Assembly (NCBI GenBank): GCA_009746045.1 | Contig: RPFO01000417.1 | Location: 1 to 64,000, forward strand | Direction: 5' to 3' | Origin: Mesostigma viride | Taxonomy: Eukaryota; Streptophyta; Mesostigmatophyceae; Mesostigmatales; Mesostigmataceae | DNA length: 64,000 nt | Part shown: piece by piece, positions 12,228 through 21,231 of the stretch | Layout: each line of letters opens with the position of its first letter | How positions within the stretch are numbered: the first letter of the stretch is position 1 | The notes under the pieces: model-generated | The model's input: the letters and a program-made list of their open reading frames with translations, nothing else | What the model was told of the DNA's origin: nothing | The model's database searches: none | Translations under genes and position numbers: made by a program

Positions 12228-12634
12228 AAGGGGAAAAAAAGCATCAAACAGGAGCACCGATTAGAAACGCAGCAAATGCAGTATGTGCACATCTACACCT
12301 ATAACCTAACCAGACCAAAGGCATAGCAAACATGGAAAGGGTGACCCAAGTGAAAGCCTAGCACCACCATGATCGACATGTGCGAGACCAAGAAACGCTC
12401 CATGGCAACTAGACTAAAGGGATGGATGCCAGATGTGGATTAGGATCGGCTTAGCTGACTCTACCGAGATGTCTGCAGGGTTTAGCTAGCAACGAAAAGA
12501 AGGAAGCCAGACATTTTTATCACTCTTGCTGCAACATAGAGTTTCTTGCGATGGCAGCAAGGACATGTCTTCGCCCAGCTGGCTAACTGTGTCGTCGGCG
12601 TGCATGCGCTGTTTAGTTGCCGTTTTTGATAGAA

Positions 12635-12795
12635 CAATTTTAGTCAGCCTACCATCCAGGATGCGGCAAAAGCTCACCTTTTTTTCGTTGTGCGGCGAAA
12701 GCAGACCGATTTCCTTGTAAACTTCCGGCACCAGGCAGGTATCAACGTAGGATTTTATAATCCAGCAGGTAGCATGCAAACGTCGAAACGATATG
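12635..12795. repeat. Direct repeat, copy 2 (161 bp)
   Basis: Second copy of the 12071-12227 sequence, in the same orientation, 407 bp downstream. The pair may be ends of a short element or a local duplication. The interval 12228-12634 shows no gene. Confidence 0.85.
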
Positions 12796-13107
12796 GCAGC
12801 TCGTATCAGCTATGGGGTCTCTCTGCGGCTGCGCTTCTTTTTCGATGGGCGATGGGACGGTCGCAATTCGCAAAACGGACGCGGCGTCACAGGGCTGAAC
12901 GGTATTGAAAAAATTGGAAACGTGGCATCCTCGTTCCTCCCCACGGAACTGAAAACTGGAAGCGCGGCGCTGGTGCAAAAGCTCGATCCCATCTTTTGGA
13001 ACCAAGCTAGCGGATTGGACGACATCCAATATGCCGTCACCCGTGCTTGTGGCCGCAGGTATAAAAAGAGACGACCTCCAGCCCATTTACCTGGGAACAT
13101 TCGGATG

Positions 13108-13192
13108 TTTGGCTGACATCGTTACCATGCGTCAATGTACAATGAGGTTCTGGGTTCGATTCCTGGTGTGGTCATGGAAATAAATTTTTTTC
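13108..13192 (+). ncRNA. tRNA-like / SINE-like Pol III promoter candidate
   Basis: TGGCTGACATCG (13110-13121) resembles an A box, and GGTTCGATTCC (about 13153-13163) matches the B-box consensus at tRNA-like spacing. A run of seven T follows. The acceptor stem does not pair, so it is not a working tRNA gene. A tRNA-derived SINE head is likeliest. Confidence 0.35.
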
Positions 13193-13249
13193 TGCACATC
13201 TACTGAAATCAGTCATAGCACCAAACAATCACGCTGCAGCGAGACGCTA

Positions 13250-13530
13250 TAGCCCTGGAGCCCGCTGATAAACCTGACATCCGGTACGTCTTACTATCAT
13301 AGATTGCCGAACTATATAATAATAATAGTCTATACCACTTTTTCTTGTAAATGATTTACTAAATAATGATTCTATATACTTTAACATACCATATTATTAA
13401 AGTATGTGGAATTTAACCATGCTATTCACAATATATTATAAAATCTTTTGCAAAATATACTGTAATTAGTATATATATTTTCTGATAAACAATTTTATCA
13501 ATGCTACTGTGTTATTTTTGTTATTCTCGC
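13250..13530. other. AT-rich spacer
   Basis: Very AT-rich (TATATAATAATAATAG... type) with no open frame. It precedes the palindrome cluster and the transposase-like gene, so it may be promoter or matrix-like sequence. Nothing else is visible. Confidence 0.4.
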
Positions 13531-13616
13531 CATGCAGGTATCTGAGTGTTCTGGGAGAACTAATAAGAGAATGAGCCGCGAAGGTGAGGAAAACCTGAAA
13601 TCTTTTCGTCCTTATT

Positions 13617-13875
13617 GGGGTCTCTCTGCAGCTAGACCATTTATAACCACAAGCAATAGCTTAAATTCAAGGGTCTCGCTGCAGCTAGACCCTCTTTATG
13701 GTTGCTATAAAATTAATGAATCAGAAGTCTGTGATTTAACAATCGCACGCCGCAATGAAGGGTCTAGCTGCAGCGAGACCCCAATCTTGGTCGGGGTATG
13801 CTAAGTTCACCACATCAGGTAATCTTTTCGTCTAACGGAAAAAGCCCCTCTAAGGGTCTAGCTGCAGCTAGACCC
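13617..13875. promoter_or_regulatory. Cluster of four palindromes upstream of the transposase-like gene
   Basis: Copies at 13617, 13671, 13760 and 13854 sit in the 270 bp before the first in-frame ATG (13891). Clustered palindromes ahead of a transposase gene resemble binding sites for an element-encoded protein. That role is inference. Confidence 0.4.
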
Positions 13876-13890
13876 CAATCGTGGTAAAAA

Positions 13891-15456
13891 ATGATACACT
13901 TTCGAACTTTGTCTGTAATTGTCGCTTTTCCCAACGATACTCGATTTGCATGGATTTCGTTGTGCCGGTCGTCATGGCATGCAGCACGCGAACGGGTGGG
14001 AGTTTTCGCCCTTGCGTCCGGTCGTCCAGGATTCAGTGCAATTAAGTTGAACACCGGGACGAAGCAGTCAACTGGCGCAAAAAGGGTTTTCGGAGATGAG
14101 AACCAGAATCCAGCGCAGCCTGAAGCCAAGGAAGTCAAGCGGCCGGGAGAATACTCGAAATCAAAGAGGGTTATTGGGGAATATTTCGCTGACCAGGCGT
14201 TTGAAGCGGCTCAGGCGATGACAAAACCCGAGGGGCGGGGGCCGGCTTTCGACCAGATGATTGCTGGCTTTAACTCTAGGGCCGCTGAACTAGGTCACGG
14301 GAAGTATCATGAGGAGGCGAAAAAGCTTTACAATCAGGAGCGGATGGCAGAACTGAACAGGTTCTGGGTGGCTCGGATTAACGGCTTTTTTGATGGTCTG
14401 ACCAAAAGCGACGCAGACAGAGACGTCAGGATGGTGCTGATGTCCACGCTTTACTGTGGTGACGACTTGGAGAAGGAGTTTTCGGCCGCGGAGTTGGAGA
14501 ACCTGACGGGGATGGACGCCAAGAAGATTCGCGGAATTCGCGCGATACGAAGGCAGCAGAAGTTGGACTACCTCAGACACGCGCAGGCTCGCAAGGGGCG
14601 CCCTTTGCCGCAATTCGTGATTGACGCGATAGTGGACGCGTGGATGCACGATGATGAGTCGCGCGCCTCCTCCCAGATGAAGGATGTCAAGCGCACTTAC
14701 AGCAGGGAGGGTCGTGGCAATCACGGGGTGCTCGTCGCCGTTGAGGGAGCGCGCTATTACATGACCTCCAAGGAGGACATGTACAATCACTTTCTCGAAA
14801 AGCATGCGTACTGGAACAAAAGGAGTAACCAGTATGATAAGGACGTGGGCATTCACGTGGGCTACACGACCTTCTGCAAATACGCGCCCGATTGCATCAA
14901 GGGCAAGTGGAAGGAGAGGAACCTGTGCGCGTGTGAGAAGCACGTCACCATGCAGTCGGCCATGGGGGCGTGGACCAAGCACTCCAATGCGAACCACGGC
15001 AAGAACTGCAAGTGTGGCGCGGAGTGTGCGGGATGCTCCAAGTACAGAGAGCCGGACGGTACTTGCGGAATGTGGAAAGCCATTCACTCGACGGACTGGA
15101 TCAAGCACTTTCACTGCCCGGTGTCCGCCGAGACTGACGGCAGGGATAACGGGCTGCGTGAAGGGGGCGGAATGGGCGGGGGGATGGAAGAGGGGGAGGG
15201 GGAAGATGAATGGCGGGGACGGGACCTGGAAGACCTCGACATTTCTGAGAGGCTGGTGGAGGACGAAGATGGGGTGCCGAGGACGGAGAGGGTTCACCGC
15301 ATACTGAAGATGGCGTGTGTGGAGGGGTTCTGTCCTGAGGAATCATGCGGCATCCATAATAACTGGGTGCAGTGTGATCGGGACAAGAATTCCACGGAGA
15401 TTCTGAATTGGTTCAAGTTCGAGATGGTGGAGCAGACTGTGACCCGACGGGTGAAT
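13891..15456 (+). CDS. Exon 1: N-terminal and Cys-rich region of transposase-like protein
   Basis: The first in-frame ATG is 13891, but the true start may be later because the first 40 residues look non-conserved. Residues about 70-300 are helical and basic. A Cys/His cluster follows: HVGYTTFCKYAPDCIKGKW, then RNLCACEKHVTM, then KNCKCGAECAGCSKY, and later CVEGFCPEESCGIHNNWVQC. In the remembered family the YxTFC..RP and C-x-C-x-x-H blocks precede the catalytic core. A Gly/Glu-rich linker lies at about 15160-15230. The exon ends at gtgagttgg, and the intron holds one palindrome (15514). Confidence 0.7.
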
Positions 15457-15611
15457 GTGAGTTGGTTTCGATTTTATTTCTCCGTTAATATGTTGTTGAC
15501 TTTTTTTTTTGTGACCTATAGCTGCAGCGAGACCCTTTGTGAGTTGCAGTTATCTTATCGAAATGCGATTTTATTGCAAATCGAAACTGTCTGCGGACCT
15601 TTGCGAAACAG

Positions 15612-16390
15612 GGCGAGACCGATGGCAGGGCGGCGAAGAAGGTGAAGCGGCCCGAGCAAGTCCAAATGAGGTCCACCCCAGCTGAGCTGCGGGACGAGAT
15701 TCTTAAGATGTGGGACAAGTTCACCGTGCACTGCTTTACGGCCTGGTCGCAGGCGGATACAATCAAGGATCGGGAGAAGAATCTGAGAGAGGGGGACGTG
15801 CTCGTGCACGGCGACTGGGCCGAGAACTACGAGAACAGCAGCTACGTCCAACTGCAGTCGCAGTACTTCCACAAGCGCAGCCACATCCTGATGCCCATGA
15901 TCGTGCGTTATCGGCTCAACGGCGAGCTGGAAAAGCGCGTCTTCTTTTTCCTGGGGGATTCCAGTATCAAGCGGGGCGAGCGCGCACTCGTATACGCTCT
16001 TCGCAAGATTCTGGAAACCCTGCGGGTAGAAGTAGGGGTAGAGGTGCGAAACCTGTACATGTGCTCGGACAACTGCGCGGTGCAGTTTAAGTCCAGGTAC
16101 GTGATTAACCAGATTAACGGTCTGCTCATGGGGGATCCCGACCTGCAGGCCTTTGAGTTCCACTACATGGGGGAGCAGCATGGGAAGGGGGAGGTGGATG
16201 GTCAAGGAGCGAAGTGCAAGTGCGTCTTGAGGGAAATGCAGAGGATTCCCGAAAACCAGCACATACTTGAGACCCACCAGCTAGTCGCCTACTTGAACCA
16301 GAACTGGCAGGGCGGCAAGACATCGAGCAGGGAGTCGGCCCGCGCGCGGGCCGAGAACGTCACTCGCCACTTCTTCCTTTTACCCCCGGT
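15612..16390 (+). CDS. Exon 2: catalytic core of transposase-like protein
   Basis: Starts after a gcgaaacag acceptor. Three acidic blocks are visible: GDVLVHGDWAENYEN (first Asp), RNLYMCSDNCAVQFKSRYV (second Asp) and GEQHGKGEVDGQGAKCK (His/Asp block). These are spaced as in RNase-H-fold transposases, with a hydrophobic strand (RVFFFLGD) between. All motif residues are present and the frame is open throughout, so the core looks intact. The exon ends at a gtacgg donor. The following intron carries one palindrome plus a 79-bp tandem array of them. Confidence 0.72.
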
Positions 16391-16547
16391 ACGGAATTGT
16401 GTGTTATTTCAGGTTTTAAGACGTCAACTGCCGCTGTTCTATAAAAATTCAAACCCAATAAAGGTATCTCTGCAGAGAGACCCTATATACTGTCAATGGG
16501 TTGCTTTTCTTTTAGGTATGAAATTTCGCTTGTTCTATCGGTATGAA

Positions 16548-16802
16548 GGGGTCTCTCTGCAGCTATACCCTGTGTCGAATTTCGATCACTTGATATCTTG
16601 TCGTACGTTGTTATTATGATTCGAATGGGGTCTCTCTGCAGCTATACCCTGTGTCGAATTTCGATCACTTAATATCTTGTCGTACGTTGTTATTATGATT
16701 CGAATGGGGTCTCTCTGCAGCTATACCCTGTGTCGAATTTTGATCACTTGATGTCTTGTCGTTATTTTTTTTTTTGTAAGGGGTCTCTCTGCAGCTATAC
16801 CC
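16548..16802. repeat. 79-bp tandem array in the second intron, each unit headed by the palindrome
   Basis: Four palindromes (16548, 16627, 16706, 16780) of the form GGGGTCTCTCTG/CAGCTATACCC, separated by near-identical spacer (TGTCGAATTTCGATCACTTG ... TATTATGATTCGAAT). The unit is 79 bp, with the last spacer shortened. Confidence 0.9.
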
Positions 16803-16873
16803 TGTTTTATTGATTTTTGGTCAATTTTGCTAACTTGAACGGTATTCTTTTTGCCCTAACTATTTGATGACAG

Positions 16874-17620
16874 GACGTCGAGTCCGGCCGACGCGCGGAG
16901 GTGGAGGAGGTGCCTGGCATCAAGAAGGCGCATTGGTGGCGACTGGACAAGTCCGACCCTGGCCTTTTGATGATTAGGCGCTATTCCTGCTACTGTCCGC
17001 CCTGTTTGGCTGGGCGGTTTGAGGGATGTCTAAGCGAGTGGTCGTTTATCATCGAGTTCAATGATGCAGGAAGCTCGATGAAAACTGTCCGTTTGCTGCC
17101 ACCGAGCCAGCCCAACCCTCCGGTTCGCATGGTGACGCGGGGGGAGCAGCTGAAGGACAAGCGGGAGGCGATGGGCCGGCAGATGAGACTCCACGACTAT
17201 GTGGCAGTTCCATCGGACAAGGACACGGATCACGATCCCATCCACCCGTTCTGGTTGGCTGAGGTTGTAAGCGAAGCCGGGCCGATCGTGTTAGACGAGA
17301 ACTTCGAGAGGTGGGTCGAGGGCCGGAACGGACGGGAGAAGGAGCTGTTCCTCGCCGGGAACGGCATTCTTCCCGTTCGGATTTGGAAGCGGGATAAGCA
17401 TGACCCCCTGCATTTCACGCTCAACGTTGAGGATTGGCCACCGTCACGCCAGCCCGAGCTTGTGAATTGCTATCTCTGCGTCGCTCCGGCTCTCCGGCTA
17501 GAAGCACGCGTGCGCAGCGACGGAATGTGTGCCGACATCAGGATGAGCAAGGAGCTCGACAAGTGGCTTACTGCGCTGGTGATCAAGGATGAAGCCCCGG
17601 AGGGGCCGGCACCGACTTAA
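16874..17620 (+). CDS. Exon 3: C-terminal domain of transposase-like protein
   Basis: Starts after a tgatgacag acceptor with DVESGRRAEVEEVPG. It contains IRRYSCYCPPCLAGRFEGC, a Cys block like the C-terminal R-x-x-S-C-x-C of the remembered family. HDYVAVPSDKD and HPFWLAEVVSEAG follow, similar to small beta-rich chromatin-reader-like segments. The stop is at 17620. The frame is open and the splice phases agree with exon 2. Confidence 0.65.
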   Translation, partial: DVESGRRAEVEEVPGIKKAHWWRLDKSDPGLLMIRRYSCYCPPCLAGRFEGCLSEWSFIIEFNDAGSSMKTVRLLPPSQPNPPVRMVTRGEQLKDKREAMGRQMRLHDYVAVPSDKDTDHDPIHPFWLAEVVSEAGPIVLDENFERWVEGRNGREKELFLAGNGILPVRIWKRDKHDPLHFTLNVEDWPPSRQPELVNCYLCVAPALRLEARVRSDGMCADIRMSKELDKWLTALVIKDEAPEGPAPT

Positions 17621-17652
17621 ACAAGAAATTGGGGTCTCGCTGCGGGTAGACG

Positions 17653-17907
17653 ACGCCCTAGTTTCGGCTCGTATTATATCTTTAGAGTGGGGCTTCAGTA
17701 GGGTGTAAAAAGGTGGCCGCATATATTGTATATATTTTTCGAGATCTTTCTGAGGTCAAGTTTAAGGGTAGTTGATAATTTTTTGCGGCCTTCAATTAAC
17801 AGTTATTTTTTACTGCAACATAATTTTATGCTGTATATTTAAATAATGATAAGGATTTCGATATTTTTTTGCACAATCTATTCGACATTTGTTTCTGCAT
17901 GTCGAGA
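17653..17907. other. AT-rich 3' spacer of the transposase-like gene
   Basis: AT-rich sequence with no gene, probably 3' UTR and spacer between the gene and the foldback element. Confidence 0.4.
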
Positions 17908-18121
17908 ATTTATTGCTCCACCCCCACAAAAAAAATCGTTCCGGAACTGTTCGAAGCGAATAGCACTGACAGGATTCGAACCCGGGTCCACCTTAATGTT
18001 CGGAGTGAGGTAGGCCAGCCATCATGTTCCGCACTCAAATCTGGCTCGGGTCCGATCCCTCCATTGCTCTTCGCTTCGAACAGCTCCGGAACAAGTTAGG
18101 TGTGGGGTTGGAGCAATAAAT
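17908..18121. mobile_element. Foldback (MITE-like) element with tRNA-like centre
   Basis: Long imperfect inverted arms at 17908-17960 and 18071-18121 share TTTATTGCTCCA, then a C-rich patch, GTTCCGGAAC and GTTCGAAGCGAA. The arms enclose about 110 bp. The enclosed sequence has, on the minus strand, a perfect B box (GGTTCGAATCC, 17972-17982) and an A-box-like TGGCTGGCCTAC (about 18010-18022). No coding capacity. Confidence 0.75.
17961..18040 (-). ncRNA. tRNA-derived sequence inside the foldback element
   Basis: On the minus strand a T-arm (CCGGGTTCGAATCCTG) and an A-box-like segment lie at tRNA spacing, but the 5' and 3' acceptor halves do not pair. It is a tRNA relic or SINE head rather than an active tRNA. 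Confidence 0.45.
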
Positions 18122-18441
18122 ACTTATTTGCCGGGCGCAGTTGTCATTCCGCCTAGTACAATTGCGTCACTAGTACAATTTTTGTCTGGGTACGGTACGA
18201 ACCAATAACGCAATATTTAGTATCTAATCGCCGCTGCTCTTGCTGAATTTTATCCGGAAGCTGAAAAAGGTGTCCGGTGAAGCGAATACTAGTGACTGGT
18301 GGTCGTGCCCTTCCATTACTCCTTATCGACAAATTTTGGGTTCTACCTGCAGTTATAACCCTTGCGCGTCTGGCTGTCGGGGTCACCAATTTCCTGTCGA
18401 TTGCAAGCAGCCAACCTTGCCGAAATTTAACACTGTCACAA

Positions 18442-18879
18442 ATGGAGCAGAGCAATATTTTCGGTTCTCAGCATACCTATGTGATGGTCGACAAAAATGA
18501 GCACGCTGCAAACATCAGAATTGATGTAGAGTTGCTCGGACCTTCTGCACAGTGGGGTGCAGGTGTCATTGCGTTCGGCAATGGCATGATCGATCTGGTG
18601 CCACCCGATTCAGATTTGAACCCTGCTTACCAATGCGTGCCTGACAATCAGGCGAGAGTGGTGGTGGAGAGCACGGAAATTCCGGGCTCTCCCAATGTAT
18701 CAATGATGCGCCTGAGGGCCGAGGCCCAGCAGGAGTTCCTGGCTGCTGCGGAGAACGGCGGGGCCAAGTGGAACACCAAAATGTATACAGGCGAGCCTCC
18801 CAACTACAGGGGAGACCAGTACCAGGGAGTGTACTCCTTCGGCGATTTTGACATCGACGGATGGGGCACCTTTTTCTAG
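18442..18879 (+). CDS. Small protein of unknown function
   Basis: An open frame of 145 codons starts MEQSNIFGSQHTYVMVDKNE and ends GDFDIDGWGTFF. The composition is normal and it looks folded: beta-rich, with Gly/Asn turns and a Gly-rich aromatic C-terminus. An upstream in-frame ATG at 18277 is less likely, because using it would place a diverged palindrome (18338-18361) inside coding sequence, and every other copy is non-coding. The tRNA-like foldback lies just upstream. I recognise no family. Confidence 0.5.
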   Translation: MEQSNIFGSQHTYVMVDKNEHAANIRIDVELLGPSAQWGAGVIAFGNGMIDLVPPDSDLNPAYQCVPDNQARVVVESTEIPGSPNVSMMRLRAEAQQEFLAAAENGGAKWNTKMYTGEPPNYRGDQYQGVYSFGDFDIDGWGTFF

Positions 18880-19083
18880 GCGCAATGCCTAAGTTGTCAA
18901 ATACTCCGACAATGTCAAAATTGCGAATGATAAAATTACGGACATGTGCACATATATGTACTGATTCAATAAAAACTTTCGGCAATTTTGTTCCCGGCAT
19001 TGATAATCAATAGCTGCTAGCAAGCCAAGGACTTCAAAAGTGGCAATAGATCGATGTAGGTCGTCGATAAACTTGTCTAGTCG

Positions 19084-20269
19084 TCATATTTCGGTCGCAA
19101 AATTCGTGCGTGGCCTGCAGGCATCGGACAAAGTGCACGCAACAGCAGGAGTCGGTTGAGTTCGAAGCACGGCAGACACAAAATTTCGGCGCAAAGTCCG
19201 TCGGGCGAAAAATTCGCTCGGCTGCCAAATTTTCGGCAAGAATTTCGGCGCAATGTCCGGTTTTCGGACGATTGAAATTAGCGTTTTTTTCTTGCAAAAA
19301 TCTACCCCATTCCGCGTGGGACCACCCGGCGGCCTCACATCCGATACCTCCACAGGTGTAGGCGCGTACCCTGCGACTTCCTGCTCTAACTCCTCCTCAA
19401 GGGCTTGGAGCCGAGCTCTGAGTCTCCGAATTTCATCTGCTCGGCAGCCTGTGGCCAGCATGCTGCACAGGCTTGGCCTCCGGCTTGACCTCCGGCTTGA
19501 CCTCCGGCTTGACCTCCGGCTTGACCTCCGGCTTGGCCGCTGGCTTGGCCGCCGGCTTGGCCGCCGGCTTGGCCGCCGGCTTGGCAGCAGGAATTGCCTG
19601 CAAGCAGAGGGCGGGGCATGGAATAAGGACGTTAACATTCGGGAAGTCGGTTAAGAGCAGACCCGCGATGAAAGAAAAAACCAAGAAGCTTGCAGACTCC
19701 TGTAGCTAAAGATAGCGTTATTACCTTTGGCATGTTCGTCACGTCGCCTAGCGCTTGGCGATTTTCCTTCAGGTCGCCGTCATCATCCTCATCCTCGGCG
19801 CCAGCACTCTGCCGCTTTTTGGAGCTCGTGTTGCTTAGCGGCACCGGCTCAGCTCCTTTCTTACGAATTCGTCAACACTTATTAGGGCTTTGGGTTTGGA
19901 GCCCTTGGGCTTCTGGGGGGTGAGCTCACCAGTCGTCGGGTCTAGCACCCAGCATGATGCCTCATACTTATCCAGCTCGGCACGGTTGTCGTCAGCCACA
20001 GCTGTTTCTAGAAAGTTAATGCAGCTCTTTTTTACCCGGTTAATCAGAGCATCCACCATGGTGCCATCCTGTTCCTTGAGGACATACCCCTCTACCAGGT
20101 ATGCACGGCCAAAGGTCGTTATTTGCAGTCTTAATAAGGTCCGCACATATTCCTTGGGACCGACGTTTTGTTTCGGCTTTTCCTCTTCGGTCGCTCTTGC
20201 ATCAAATCGCTCCCACTCCTTGGCACTGCACACGTGAGCTGGTCGGAGCACTGCTACCCTTCTCGGCAT
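19084..20269 (-). CDS. Multi-exon gene with Pro/Ala/Lys repeats and coiled coil, unknown function
   Basis: The first exon (20269 to about 19845) starts MPRRVAVLRPAHVCSAKEWE and encodes about 140 residues of ordinary sequence. A second exon (to about 19727) is acidic (GAEDEDDDGDLKENRQ) and ends at a gtaata donor. The third begins after cttgcag near 19602 with AIPAAKPAAK..., a five-residue repeat changing from PAAK to PEVK type. An overlapping frame continues into IRRLRARLQALEEELEQEV, a short coiled coil. How the repeat frame joins the coiled-coil frame is unresolved, so exon 3 is tentative. Basic PAAK/PEVK repeats resemble histone-H1-like or linker tails in composition only. Confidence 0.45.
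19473..19602. repeat. 15-bp coding tandem repeat
   Basis: Units of GGCTTGACCTCC(GGC) pass into GGCTTGGCCGCC. They encode the PEVK/PAAK pentapeptides on the minus strand. Confidence 0.8.
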
Positions 20270-20279
20270 TTACAACGTT

Positions 20280-21180
20280 CGGTCGCACACCACCATGCAG
20301 ATGACCAAGGCTGGCTAAGTCCGGAATCCCCCCGTTTTGCGAACGGAGACGGTGCCAACGTATACATGACGCACTGCACCTGCCTCTGTCCGCCGTTGGA
20401 TTCAGCAGATCGACGAACCTGGAAGCATCCCGCGCAAAAATTTTTTGAACGTCTTTCGCCAAAAGCCACCAACGGCAGCTACACAAACGGCCGGAACGCA
20501 CGCCCCGCGCGGGGCCCGCACGCCCCGCGCGGCTCGGCGTGCGGATCGGCTAGACTCCGTACTGCTTGGTACAAGTACAGAGGCCTCAGGAGCTAAGGCT
20601 GTACCGTTTCAGTAGACTTCTACCAATGAGCCCGTGACTAACCAACACTACCGTACACTGACCGTAATATCTACCATTTGAATGACTGAGAAAATGTCCG
20701 TTTGATCAAAAGAGATCGACGACATCGAAAGCGTTGGCGAGCAGACTCAAACTTGCAACGGGTGACTTATCGGCTATCACGGCGGCGGGTGGCACGCAGG
20801 CAGGCACCAGAAAGATGGCGGTCGGCTTTTGCTACCCACCCATGGATACCGGACTCGAGCCGATCAGTTACATCGACACACATGCTAGCTGGCCAAATTT
20901 CGTGATCTAGTGTATCTCCTTTCCCTTCCTCCATGGATACCTACATTGTCCAGTTGCATTGGTCATCCTCCAGGCTTCCTCAGTTTTATCGCGAAATAAT
21001 GGTGGATGCGTTCCTGGAAATGTGGACAGAGCCGGACTTCATGCTCACTGTTGATTAGTGAGCTGCCAGTGGTCGCACTGCCGCAGACGTCCCAGCGTGG
21101 CTCGATTTGTGATCCCGATGGCAACTGGTTAGCCACGGAGGGCCGGCATTGACCATCAACGGTCGATGCCGACCCTCCAC
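20280..21180. other. No gene recognised; imperfect hairpin at 21137-21178
   Basis: Mixed sequence without a supported open frame. A GC-rich patch at 20500-20550 repeats CGCCCCGCGCGG. At 21137-21178, GGAGGGCCGGCATTGACC faces its inverse (two mismatches in 18 bp) across a 6-nt loop, just ahead of the TNP2 start. The left end of the CACTA element should lie here or further left, but I find no CACTAGGAAC. Confidence 0.4.
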
Positions 21181-21223
21181 CTAGAGATTGTAAATGCGTC
21201 CAGGACAGACAGTCGATGAATTC

Positions 21224-21231
21224 ATGGCCGA
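21224..21231. repeat. Target site duplication, left copy (ATGGCCGA)
   Basis: Eight bases identical to 22679-22686, immediately outside the hAT-like element. Eight bp is the hAT hallmark. Confidence 0.9.

Larger units (their letters stand above)
13891..17652 (+). mobile_element. DDE-type transposase-like gene with palindrome-filled introns (DNA transposon, family unassigned)
   Basis: Three exons (13891-15456, 15612-16390, 16874-17620) form a continuous plus-strand model. In order the product has a DNA-binding-like N-terminus, a Cys/His-rich segment, an RNase-H-like catalytic core and a Cys-containing C-terminal domain. This architecture matches my memory of uncharacterised transposase-like proteins widespread in animals and algae, with a D-x-A/S-E-N-Y block, an S-D-x-x-x-x-Q-F block and a late H-G-K-G-x-x-D-G block. 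No terminal inverted repeats are defined. The palindrome family surrounds and interrupts the gene, and the last copy lies 11 bp past the stop. Confidence 0.6.
3438..18361. repeat. Dispersed 22-bp palindrome family, about 27 copies
   Basis: Half-site GGGTCTCGCTG is followed by its inverted copy, centred on CTGCAG; the fourth-to-eighth bases vary (CTCG, CTAG, CTCT, CTAC). Copies lie near 3438, 3525, 3595, 4943, 5594, 6048, 7398, 8788, 8855, 8965, 9073, 9180, 9230, 12825, 13230, 13617, 13671, 13760, 13854, 15514, 16463, 16548, 16627, 16706, 16780, 17631 and 18338. Every copy falls in an intron or spacer of the exon models here, none in an exon, and I saw none outside this interval. Confidence 0.85.

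Noticed and set aside
17961-18040. Functional tRNA gene on the minus strand
   Set aside because: B box and T-arm are good but the acceptor halves do not pair and the sequence lies inside a foldback element.
18171-18180. CACTAGTACA as a CACTA terminus
   Set aside because: Mismatched beyond the sixth base, no subterminal array and no partner.
20651-20668. CACTACCGTACACTGACC as the left end of CACTA element 1
   Set aside because: Only the first five bases match the CACTAGGAAC terminus and no TTACCAC-type subterminal repeats follow.
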